64,000 nt of DNA from CAVQCX01 sp963711095 (GTDB taxonomy: Bacteria > Pseudomonadota > Gammaproteobacteria > Chromatiales > Chromatiaceae), in NCBI GenBank assembly GCA_963711095.1, contig CAVQCX010000028.1:24241-88240 (forward strand), given 5' to 3'. A model generated the notes under the pieces. That model did no database searches, had not been told where the DNA came from, and worked only from the letters and a program-made list of their open reading frames with translations. Shown here in pieces: positions 44,795 to 53,138 of this stretch. Within the stretch, counting starts at the first letter, position 1, and each line of letters starts with the position of its first letter. A program made the translations under genes and the position numbers.

Positions 44795-45112
44795 TCACTC
44801 CGGCGTGTGGACCGAGGCGAGCGCGGCGGAGTTGCGCGGGGACTGGCCCTGGCCTCCGACCACGATCACCGTCGAGCCGCCGGCGTCGCCCGGTCCTGCC
44901 CATGGACCGTTCCAGCCGTAGGGGCCTCCCCAACGGTCGCGCCAGTAGCCGTAGGGGTAGTCGTAGTCGTCGTCCGAGTCGTTGTCGAAGAACCACTTGA
45001 ACGGGTTCATGGTCCTGAAGATGTTGTCGGCGCTGGCTGCGCCGGTGACTGCGAGACCTGCCAGGCCCATCGCCAGCGCCAATGCCGCAGCCACAATCGC
45101 TTGCTTTGTCAT
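44795..45112 (-). CDS. Exported aromatic/Gly-rich protein, sulfur-globule-like composition
   Basis: 105 aa. A signal peptide ends in GAASA, followed by RTMNPFKWFFDNDSDDDYDY and PYGYWRDRWGGPYGWNGPW. The Tyr/Trp/Gly-rich core recalls the sulfur-globule-like protein at 12.2 kb, but repeats are absent and the tail is ordinary. I do not recognise the family. It is a single gene between the RecQ remnant and a non-coding stretch. Confidence 0.6.
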   Translation of the reverse strand: MTKQAIVAAALALAMGLAGLAVTGAASADNIFRTMNPFKWFFDNDSDDDYDYPYGYWRDRWGGPYGWNGPWAGPGDAGGSTVIVVGGQGQSPRNSAALASVHTPE

Positions 45113-45879
45113 GGTGTTACCTCCGCGTCCGGGGGAAAGATTCGGAAGTCCTTATATTCTAATATTTCAGCGCTTTTTCGGCAAGGCAGAGGACGGACAA
45201 TCTGCGGCGAGGGGCCTGCGGACGACTCTGGCCCTCGCGAAGGCAGGGCGGTCAGGGATGAGGTAGGGTCCAGCTGCCGACTCTCCCGCGCAGCAGCGCC
45301 CTCGGCTCGATCCCGAGGGGTAGAGTCCGGGGGTCGGCGTCTATTTGCCACGGGCCATCGAGGCGAGAACGGGACAGATGGATGTTTAGAAAAGAAATCT
45401 GTAATTCTTCAGCGCCCAGAGAAATCGACGGTCATTCCGGCTTGGAAGCCGGAGAAGTGCCACATGGACGTGCTGTTTACCGAGCTAAGGACGCCATCCA
45501 GATGCCATGGACGGCAGGCCGGATGGTTAAGCACCCTCCCTGGCACTGGATTCCGGCCAATCCATGGCCGGAATGACGCGAGCTGAATAGTCACAGAAAT
45601 CTGTCACTTGTTCCGAGGGCCGGCCGCCCACCCGTATCGAGTGTTGATCCCATGGCGGGCTGGACAGCCGCGAACAACACCGAGCCGGTACGCACCACCA
45701 GACCCCCGTGACAACGGTAGATCACAAGAGCAAGCCGCTCAGGCAGACCCACCGCGCCTCGTCGGGGACGAGCCTGGCAGCGTTGGCGGTGGTAGCTATC
45801 GTCTTGGCCCTGGGGACCTCTCCGAATTGGCCCGCGGGCTGCCCGAGCCGTCGCCGGCCGCGCCGCGGGCCCCGGCGGC
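45113..45879. other. Stretch with a MITE-like element and a doubtful small ORF
   Basis: 767 bp. Besides the element at 45431-45577, the only candidate gene is a plus-strand frame from GTG 45708 with one hydrophobic segment (SLAALAVVAIVLALGTS). It runs into the end of the peptidase gene, and I would not call it. Confidence 0.4.
45431..45577. repeat. MITE-like element with GTCATTCCGGC ends
   Basis: GTCATTCCGGC at 45431-45441 is inverted as GCCGGAATGAC at 45567-45577; the inner ends CTTGGAAGCCGG and CTGGATTCCGGCC add further palindromes. The arms are a widespread proteobacterial repeat. No ORF inside. Confidence 0.7.
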
Positions 45880-46989
45880 TCAGGCCGACATGGTGGAAAA
45901 GCCTGCGCGCGGACCCAGGTCGAAGCGGTCTCGGGGCGAGAGCGGCGGGCTCTGCATGTAGACGGTGAGCAGAGCGCCGAGGGAGCTCAGCGCGTCCCAG
46001 TGGATGCGCTCGTAGCCGTGGGAGGCGTCCACGCCGAAGGTCACCAGCGCCGTGCGCAGGTCGTTGCCGGCGTCGACCGCGGCGGCGCTGTCGGAGCGAT
46101 AGTAGCGGAACACGTCGCGCTGGTGCCTGATGCCGAATTCCTGGCAGAGCTGAATCACCCGGTGGGTGAGGTGATAGTCGAAAGGACCGCTCAGGTCGGC
46201 CATGCAGATGGTGACCCCGAGCTCGCTGGAGTTCTGGCCCGGGGCGGTGGTGCCGTTGTCGATGGTGAGCATCTCGGCCACGTCCTGGTGCAGGGCGGCC
46301 GAGGCCCCGGAGCCCACCTCCTCGGAGATGGTGAACAGGGGATGGCAGTCGAGCGGGAGCGTCACGCCCGAATCCTTGATCGCCTTGATCGCCGCGAGCA
46401 GCACCGCCGCTCCGGCCTTGTCGTCCAGATGGCGGGAGTTGATATAGCCGTTGCCCATGATCTCGGGATTGGGATCGATGGCGACGAAGTCCCCCACGTG
46501 GATGCCCAGGTGCATCAGGTCCGCGAGCGCGTAGGCCATCTCGTCGATGCGCAGCTCCACGTGCTCCCAGCCGCAGGGCTGCTGGTCGATCGCGGGGCCG
46601 AAGGTGTGGCCGGAGGCCTTGAGCGGCAGGATGGTGCCCCGGTAGGCGCCTGCGTCCGTGAACAGGGTACAGCGGGCGCCCTCGGCGAAACGCGCGCTCC
46701 AGTGGCCGATGGGCACCAGCTCCAGGCGCCCGTTCGCCTTGAGGCCCTTGACCATGGCACCCAGGGTATCGAGGTGGGCGACCAGGGCCCGATCGGGGGA
46801 CGAGACCTCCCCCGGAAGACTGGCGCGGATGGCGCCCCGGCGCGTGATGTCGAAAGATACCGCCATGCGCTCCAGCTCATCGCAGACCAGGTGTACGGCG
46901 CGGTCGGTGTAGCCGCTGGGGCTCGGGGTGTGGAGCAGCCGGACCAGCAGGTCCAGGGTGTAGGTCTCGTCGATGGGCAGGACCTTCAC
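45880..46989 (-). CDS. M42-type peptidase of the NAGGN osmolyte operon
   Basis: 369 aa. Metal-binding segments are ALVAHLDTLGAMV, RHLDDKAGAAVLLAAIKAI and PLFTISEEVGSGASA, as in M42 glutamyl aminopeptidases. Peptidases of this type form the third gene of N-acetylglutaminylglutamine amide operons, where they may recycle the osmolyte. The GTG start at 46989 overlaps the stop of the synthetase gene (GTGA). Confidence 0.88.
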   Translation of the reverse strand: MKVLPIDETYTLDLLVRLLHTPSPSGYTDRAVHLVCDELERMAVSFDITRRGAIRASLPGEVSSPDRALVAHLDTLGAMVKGLKANGRLELVPIGHWSARFAEGARCTLFTDAGAYRGTILPLKASGHTFGPAIDQQPCGWEHVELRIDEMAYALADLMHLGIHVGDFVAIDPNPEIMGNGYINSRHLDDKAGAAVLLAAIKAIKDSGVTLPLDCHPLFTISEEVGSGASAALHQDVAEMLTIDNGTTAPGQNSSELGVTICMADLSGPFDYHLTHRVIQLCQEFGIRHQRDVFRYYRSDSAAAVDAGNDLRTALVTFGVDASHGYERIHWDALSSLGALLTVYMQSPPLSPRDRFDLGPRAGFSTMSA

Positions 46990-48747
46990 GCGCGCCTCCG
47001 CCCTCTTTTGGTCTGGGGGAACAGCAGGTCGACGAAGCGCTGGGCGGTGGGCTGGGGCTCGTGGTTGGCCAGCCCCGGGCGCTCGTTGGCCTCGATGATG
47101 CGGTAGTCGTCGCCCTCGACCGAGGGCACGATGAAGTCCAGACCGGTCACCGGGATGTCCAGTGCCCGGGCCGTGGCCACCGCGGCCCGGCACAGCTTAT
47201 GGCTGAGCCGCGAGGTCACGTCGTGGATGGTGCCCCCGGTGTGCAGGTTAGCGGTCTTTCGCACCACCAGGGTCTGGCCCTCGGGAAGCACGGCATCCAT
47301 GCTGTATCCGGCCTCCTCGACGCAACGGCGGGTCTCCCCATCCAGGGGGATGTGGCTTTCGCCGCCGGTGGCGGCGGCGCGCCGCCTGCTCTGTTTCTCG
47401 ATCAGCTCCCGGACACTGTGCTGGCCGCTGCCGACGATCTCCGGGGGTCGGCGTACCGCTGCAGCGACCACCTTGAAGTCGATGACGACGATGCGCAGGT
47501 CCTGTCCCCGGACATACTCCTCCAACAGCACGGCATCACTGACCCGGCGGGCGGTGTCCAGGGCCGGCCCCAGCGTCTCGGGGGTGCGCACGTCCACGCT
47601 GATCCCCGCCCCCTGCTCGCCGCGCGCGGGCTTGACCACCACGCTCCCGTGCTCCGCGAGAAATTCCCGGGCCTCGGCGAGCGAATCCACCCGTTTCTGG
47701 GCGGGTACCTTGAGTCCTGACCGTCTCAGCACCCGGTGGGTCATCGCCTTGTCGTCGCAGCGGCTCATGGCGATCGCGGAGGTGAGCTCCCGAGAGCGAT
47801 TCCCGGCAAACCACCGTGCGTCCGCCGAAGCTCAGCGAGAAGTAGCCCCCCTCCTCGTCGAGCACCTCCACCCCGATGCCGCGCCGGCGCGCCTCGTCGA
47901 CGATGATGCGGGCGTACGGGTTCAGGGTCGCCTCGGGGCCGTCGGCGACGAACAGGGGCTCGTTGTAAGGATTCTTGCGCTTGATGGCGAATACCGGGAC
48001 CCGCTGGAAGCCCAGCTTCTCGTAGAGCCGAATGGCCTGGTAGTTGTCATGCATGACCGAGAGGTCCATAAACGCCCGGCCCCGGGCCTGAGAGTGCTCG
48101 GCCAGCCGGCGCACCAGGGTCTCGCCGATCCCGGGCTGCTGGGCTTGGGGGTCCACCGCCAGCGCCCAGAGGCTGGAGCCGTTCTCCGGGTCGTCGAACG
48201 CCTCGTTATGGTCCACGCCGGTGACCGCTCCGATCACGGCCCCGCTCAGGTCGTCGGTGGCGACCAGATAGGTCAGGGCCCGCGACTTGCGCTGCTCCCA
48301 GACGAATTCCGGGTCCGGTGGGACCATATGCCGTTTCTTGTAAAGGTCATGCACCGACTCGGCGTCGCTCAGGCTGTTCAACAGGCGCACAGTGAACCCG
48401 GCAGTACGGCGCTTGCCCGGGTGGTACTGGTCGAGCCACAGCCGGAAGGTGTGGGACGGGTCGAGGAACAGCTCCTGGGGCGCCATGGAGATCACCACAT
48501 GGGGATCGCGCAGATACATGGCGATGTCCCGGCGCCCGGGGGACTCCAGCTTGAGGGTCTCGGCGAGCCGCGCGGATTCCTGGAAGGTCTGGCCGAAGAT
48601 CAGGCGCCCCCAGCCGCAGTCGACCACCGCATCGGGGATCGGCTGAGTCCGCCCGTCGTGCCGCGCAGCGCCATCCCAGCCCGCCAGGGAGGGCGAGCGG
48701 CTGCGCTCCAGACGGTGCCGTAAACGATTCTTCGCTGGCATCGGCAA
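46986..48747 (-). pseudogene. ngg: NAGGN synthetase (GNAT + ATP-grasp), one frameshift
   Basis: About 586 aa after correction. The first half is a GNAT acetyltransferase (SLWALAVDPQAQQPGIGETL, YQAIRLYEKLGFQRVPVFAI). The second half is an ATP-grasp ligase (AREFLAEHGSVVVKPARGEQ, LDFIVPSVEGDDYRIIEANE). The protein makes N-acetylglutaminylglutamine. The frames part after CRESLS; one extra base in the G-run at 47787-47791 turns SELTSAIAMSRCDDKAM out of frame. It lies between asnO and the M42 gene, 7 bp from asnO. Because both flanking genes are intact, a sequence error is plausible. Confidence 0.88.
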
Positions 48748-48754
48748 GATCTCC

Positions 48755-50527
48755 TCAGATTCCCTGAACCTGCAGCCAATACTCCAGCAGGGCCACTTGC
48801 CAGAGCTTCGAGCCGCGTAGCGGCGTGATGTGGGCCCCCGGGTCCCGCAGCAGCTCGGAGAGGTAATCCGGATCGAAGATCCCGCGCTTGCGGGCGGCGG
48901 GCTGGGCCAGTACGGCGTGCACGAAATCCAGATACTCGCCCTGGAGGTACTTGAGCGCGGGAACGGGAAAGTAGCCCTTGGGCCGGTCGATGACCGCGGA
49001 CGGGATCACCGCACGGGCCGCCTCCTTGAGCACGTGCTTGCCGCCGCCGGCGACCTTGTACTGCGCGGGGACGCGGGCCGCCAGCTCCACCAGCTCATGG
49101 TCGAGAAACGGCACCCGCGCCTCCAGGCCCCAGGCCATGGTCATGTTGTCCACGCGCTTGACCGGGTCGTCGACCAGCATGACCGTTGAATCGAGGCGCA
49201 GAGTCCGGTCGATGGCCGACCCGGCTCCGGCAAGCGCGAAGTGGCCCTCCACGAAGGCCCGGCTGTGATCGGCGCCGCGAAACGGGCCCTGGACCATGCG
49301 CAGGAGCTCGGCCTGATCCCGGTCGAAGAACACCCGGGCGTAGTCCGACACCGGGTCTGTCGACTCCATCATGGGCGGATACCAGTGGTAGCCGGCAAAC
49401 ACCTCGTCGGCGCCCTGGCCGCTCTGCACCACCTTCAGATGCCGGGAGACCTCCTGGGAGAGCAGGAAGAAGCCGATCACATCGTGGCTCACCATGGGCT
49501 CGCTCATGGCGTACACGCACTGCTCCAGCGACGGGATGAGCCGCGCGGAGTCGACGAACAACTGGTGATGGCGGGTCTGGAAATGCTGCGCCACGATGTC
49601 CGAGTACTGGAACTCGTCGCCGCGCTCCTCGCCGACCGTCTCGAAGCCCACGGAGAAGGTATTCAGCCCCTGCTGGCCCGCCTCCGCCAGCAGACCGACG
49701 ATCAGGCTGGAGTCGAGCCCCCCGGACAGCAGCACGCCCACCGGTACGTCGGCCACCAGACGCCGCTTGACGGCAAGGCGCAGCGCGCTGAGCACCCGCT
49801 CCTGCCAGTCCATGAAGCTCAGGCCGCGCTCTTCGTCCGACGGGCCGAAGCGCAGGGACCAGTAGCCCTGGTCGCGCACGGCGCCATCGGGCTCCAGGAT
49901 GCGCAGGGTCGCAGGCGGCAGCTTGCGCACCCCTTGCAGGATCGTGTTCGGTGCCGGCACCACCGAGTGGAAGCTCAGGTAGTGGTGCAGCGCCACCGGG
50001 TCGATGCTGGTGTCGATGCCGCCCCCCGCCAGCAAGGCGGGCAGGGTGGAGGCGAATCTGAGGGCCCCCGGCATCTGGGCGTAGTAGAGCGGCTTGATCC
50101 CGAGCCGGTCGCGTCCCAGCACCAGACGCCCGCTGTCGCGCTCCCAGAGCGCGAACGCGAACATGCCGAGGAGCCGCTGAACGAAATCCGTGCCCCAGGC
50201 GTGGTAGGCCTTGAGGATCACCTCGGTATCGCCGGAGGAGAAGAAGCGGTAGCCCAGATCCTGGAGCTCGCGGCGCAGCTCCGGATAGTTGTAGATGCAG
50301 CCGTTGAAGACAATGCCGAGCCCCAGCTCGGCGTCTATCATCGGCTGCTGGGCGTGCTCGCTGAGGTCGATGACCCTCAGCCGGCGGTGGCCCACGGCCA
50401 GATTGCCGGCCTGAAACAGGCCCGCACCATCGGGACCACGCGGCCGCAGCACATCGGCCATGGCGGCCACGGCCTCGACCCGGGGCGGGGCCCCGTCGAA
50501 CCTGATCTCTCCGCAGATTCCACACAT
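48755..50527 (-). CDS. asnO: N-acetylglutaminylglutamine amidotransferase (asparagine synthase family)
   Basis: 590 aa. It must start at ATG 50527 because Cys2 (MCGICGEIRFDG) is the glutaminase nucleophile. The N-terminal class II amidotransferase is followed by an asparagine-synthase domain with the PP-loop LLSGGLDSSLIVGLLA. It forms the C-terminal amide of the osmoprotectant NAGGN. First gene of the operon asnO-ngg-M42. Confidence 0.93.
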   Translation of the reverse strand: MCGICGEIRFDGAPPRVEAVAAMADVLRPRGPDGAGLFQAGNLAVGHRRLRVIDLSEHAQQPMIDAELGLGIVFNGCIYNYPELRRELQDLGYRFFSSGDTEVILKAYHAWGTDFVQRLLGMFAFALWERDSGRLVLGRDRLGIKPLYYAQMPGALRFASTLPALLAGGGIDTSIDPVALHHYLSFHSVVPAPNTILQGVRKLPPATLRILEPDGAVRDQGYWSLRFGPSDEERGLSFMDWQERVLSALRLAVKRRLVADVPVGVLLSGGLDSSLIVGLLAEAGQQGLNTFSVGFETVGEERGDEFQYSDIVAQHFQTRHHQLFVDSARLIPSLEQCVYAMSEPMVSHDVIGFFLLSQEVSRHLKVVQSGQGADEVFAGYHWYPPMMESTDPVSDYARVFFDRDQAELLRMVQGPFRGADHSRAFVEGHFALAGAGSAIDRTLRLDSTVMLVDDPVKRVDNMTMAWGLEARVPFLDHELVELAARVPAQYKVAGGGKHVLKEAARAVIPSAVIDRPKGYFPVPALKYLQGEYLDFVHAVLAQPAARKRGIFDPDYLSELLRDPGAHITPLRGSKLWQVALLEYWLQVQGI

Positions 50528-51242
50528 CAGACTTGGAGACGATCCTCGCGCACGTGACCGCCCGTCCAAGGCAGGCGCGCTGCGCCGATAAGGCCTGGCC
50601 GGCCCCAGAGCCAGGACACCGATCCTTGGCTCGCGGAGACAGGCTTAACATTTCGTATCGTAAATGATTATGCCTTGTCGTGTCAAAGACTTAGAGGGTT
50701 GGAACGGGGCTCCAGGAGGCCCTCGGGATGGCGTTTTGCCCTGTCGCACGTGGGGGTATGATGGGCGCTGTCGCTCGGCTCCGGCCTGGGGACTCGATCT
50801 GGGCCCGAAAGCGGATGTCTTCAGTTATTCGCACAAGAAATAATTGCCGGATGGCGAGTGCGACGCCGGGCCGGTGAACGTCCCCGATTTCGCCGTATCT
50901 TCAACCGACTGGGGCCAACCCATGCTGGTCTCCGCTCGGGGGTTGATGACCGTGTCCAGGCCCAGAGCGCGGGACAGGGCAGCCGGCTCCCGGCTCGCCC
51001 GCATCACGGCGAGTCGCCAGCTCGCACGACGTCTGACCGCCAGCGCCCGAACGGGCGCGCCCGCTGTCCTCTGGCTACCGGGTAGTCGTCGGATGGGTGG
51101 TCTCTGCGGGTTGCCGGGGGTTGGAGGGCAGCGAATGGGAGCAAGCCCCCATTGGAGAAACGAGCCCGGATTGCCTATCCTGATCAAGAGCGTGAGACAC
51201 GTCCCGACCGGCAGTAGTCGGGTTTTGCAAGGACCGGGATTC
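50528..51242. other. Intergenic region between NAGGN operon and conflict island
   Basis: 715 bp between divergent operons. It holds the asnO promoter near 50.67 kb. The remainder (50.7-51.2 kb) has several overlapping frames, but none is convincing. The first island gene has AAGGA 9 nt before its ATG at 51243. Confidence 0.5.
50657..50686 (-). promoter_or_regulatory. Predicted sigma70 promoter of asnO
   Basis: On the minus strand TTGACA (50686-50681), 18 bp spacer, TACGAT (50662-50657). The AT-rich segment TAAATGATTATGCC lies between. Predicted leader about 120 nt. Confidence 0.55.
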
Positions 51243-51944
51243 ATGGAACGTATCTTTCTCTCCTACACCTACAACCCCCATCCCGATTACGCGGGGGTGA
51301 CGGAACGGCTCCAGCTCGCCGCCCGCGTAGTGATCGAGTCGCTGAGGCTGCGGGTCCTCGACGGCGTGGATCTGGGCGGGCGGGCCATCGACGCGGAGAT
51401 CGAGCGGCGCATTGGCGAGGCCGATGCCCTGGTGGCGATCGTCACCCCCCAGGCCGATCCCGCCGGCAACCCCATGGCGCCGCCCTACGTCGAGGACGAG
51501 TATCAGCTCGCCAGGAACCGGCGGAAGAACGCGATTCGCGTGCTGCACGAGCTCCTGCCCCCGCGGGGCATGGGCCAGCACGAGGAGTACATACCGCTGC
51601 GCGGCGACGATGAGCTGAGCGCAGTGCTCAAGCTGATGCGCACCCTGGCGCTGTGGAAGCGCCAGTCCGGCCGCCCCATGCAGGTGGAGATTGAGCCCTC
51701 CGAGCTGGGGGCCCGCTTCAGGGCCGACGCCCTGGGGCAGGAGTGCCAGTACCAGTACCTCGCCGGCTACTCGTTTTCGGGCTGGGAGCCCGCCATGATC
51801 TGGCCGGAGCCGGGCGCCACCTTCGCCTATCTGGCGCGGGTTCCCGACGACTCGAAGGTCAAACTGCGCCTCAGCATCGGCGGCGAGCAGTGGGAGTCGC
51901 TGTTCTGCAGCCCTACGGGGCGGATCACCCTGGAGAGGGTTTAG
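51243..51944 (+). CDS. TIR-domain protein with C-terminal beta domain
   Basis: 233 aa. MERIFLSYTYNPHPDYAGVT opens a TIR-like fold. It is followed by DLGGRAIDAEIERRIGEADA, LVAIVTPQAD and YVEDEYQLARNRRKNAIRVL, where the Glu after the fourth strand could be the NADase residue. Residues about 150-233 form a separate beta-rich domain (YQYLAGYSFSGWEP, VKLRLSIGGEQWESLFCSP) that I do not recognise. TIR proteins in immunity consume NAD or make signalling nucleotides. First gene of a co-directional cluster; the next starts 3 bp after its stop. Confidence 0.75.
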   Translation: MERIFLSYTYNPHPDYAGVTERLQLAARVVIESLRLRVLDGVDLGGRAIDAEIERRIGEADALVAIVTPQADPAGNPMAPPYVEDEYQLARNRRKNAIRVLHELLPPRGMGQHEEYIPLRGDDELSAVLKLMRTLALWKRQSGRPMQVEIEPSELGARFRADALGQECQYQYLAGYSFSGWEPAMIWPEPGATFAYLARVPDDSKVKLRLSIGGEQWESLFCSPTGRITLERV

Positions 51945-51946
51945 GG

Positions 51947-52690
51947 ATGAGCTACGGCATCGGACAGAATCAGACCTATCTCGGCGAGGATCGCTGGCGG
52001 TGGTGCACCTGGATTGAGGCCTCCGACCCGGAGCTGGATCGCGTCTCCAAGGTCACCTGGCTCCTGCACCACAGCTTTCCCCAACCGGTGGTGGAGACGA
52101 CTGATCGGCAGGGCCGCTTCGCGATCGAGCGCACCGGCTGGGGCGCGTTTCAGATCCGCGCCGAGCTGGCACTCGCCGATGGCAGCAAGGAGCCGCTCCG
52201 CTACTGGCTCCAGCTCTCCTATCCTGACGAGCAGGCCGCGGTGATCCGGGGTGCTCCCGCCAAAGGCGAGGCGTTTGCATCGGCCCGCGGCGCGCCGCCT
52301 CGGACCCGGGTATTTTTGTCGTACGGCTCGGAAGACTCTGGGCTGGCGGCCCAGGTAAAGGAAGACATGCAGCAACGGGGCTTTGACGTGCGGGATGCCT
52401 CCGGGGTCAAGCCCGGCGAGCCGGTGAAAGCCGCGGTCCAGAAGATGATCCGGGACAGCGACTTGGTCCTGGGCCTGGTGACCAGCGACTTCTCCAGCCC
52501 CTACCTCATCGAGGAGCTGAATGCCGCTGAGGCCAGCGCCAAGCCGGCCATCGCCGTGATCGGTCCCCAGGTCCGGGAGCCCTTCGGTCTGAACAAAGGG
52601 GTGCCGCGGCTCAACCTGGATCTGGCCGCGCCCGGCTCGGGTATCGAGCTGGCCGAGCGGTTGATCAAGGAGCCACCGGCCAAGGAGTGA
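51947..52690 (+). CDS. pYEATS-TIR protein
   Basis: 247 aa. The N-terminal domain has WRWCTWIEASDPELDRVSKV, TWLLHHSFPQPVVETTDRQG and ERTGWGAFQIRAEL, the pattern of prokaryotic YEATS domains. After a linker comes a TIR domain: RVFLSYGSEDSGLAAQVKED, MIRDSDLVLGLVTSDFSSPY and IEELNAAEASAKPAIAVIGP, with the likely catalytic Glu in IEEL. pYEATS domains have been described by comparative genomics as adaptor or sensor domains in NTP-dependent conflict systems; a ligand is not known. AGGG precedes the ATG 3 bp after the previous stop. Confidence 0.78.
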   Translation: MSYGIGQNQTYLGEDRWRWCTWIEASDPELDRVSKVTWLLHHSFPQPVVETTDRQGRFAIERTGWGAFQIRAELALADGSKEPLRYWLQLSYPDEQAAVIRGAPAKGEAFASARGAPPRTRVFLSYGSEDSGLAAQVKEDMQQRGFDVRDASGVKPGEPVKAAVQKMIRDSDLVLGLVTSDFSSPYLIEELNAAEASAKPAIAVIGPQVREPFGLNKGVPRLNLDLAAPGSGIELAERLIKEPPAKE

Positions 52691-52692
52691 CC

Positions 52693-53115
52693 ATGCGAAG
52701 CCTCGTCGTGCTGGAGTGCCAGCGACTCGACGTCGATCCGCGGCCGCTGTTCGTGCCCAGTGGGATCTTGGTATCGCCGGGCGAGCGCTATGGCTTCGTC
52801 GCCGCGGGCAAGTGGAAGGACGGCTGGCGTCCTCCCTGCGGCCCCAAGGGCTGGCCGGGCTGGCTCCTGCAGGCCCGCAACCGTCTGCCGGGGCATCGCT
52901 TTTTTCTTCTCTGCGGCACTGTGGGGGAGGACCTTGCCCAGGCCTTCCCCATCGGAGAGCGGCGGGAGTGGAGCGTCCCCGAGGCAGTAGGCGAGCGCTC
53001 CGACCGGCAGCTCTTCCTGTTCGCCAACGACTGGCCGTCCTTCTATCACAACAACCGCGTCGTGCCGCCCGAGCAGGGCGGGCCGCTCACGGTCACCATC
53101 ACCCGGCTGGCCTGA
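52693..53115 (+). CDS. PA-IL (LecA)-like beta-sandwich protein
   Basis: 140 aa. VSPGERYGFVAAGKWKDG, CGPKGWPGWLLQARNRLPG and LFLFANDWPSFYHNNR followed by LTVTITRLA match the order of conserved positions in the galactose lectin PA-IL (PG..AAG.W, GP.G, ND.P..Y.NN). AAGGAG lies 7 nt before ATG 52693. Its place between TIR genes suggests a sensor or a carbohydrate-binding effector arm rather than a secreted lectin, since no signal peptide is seen. Similarity is judged by eye. Confidence 0.6.
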   Translation: MRSLVVLECQRLDVDPRPLFVPSGILVSPGERYGFVAAGKWKDGWRPPCGPKGWPGWLLQARNRLPGHRFFLLCGTVGEDLAQAFPIGERREWSVPEAVGERSDRQLFLFANDWPSFYHNNRVVPPEQGGPLTVTITRLA

Positions 53116-53138
53116 GAGGCGAGGCGTATCCAGCGATC

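Noticed and set aside
50825..51244. 139-codon minus-strand ORF between asnO and the TIR gene
   Set aside because: No family resemblance and no ribosome binding site; it is likely chance in GC-rich DNA.
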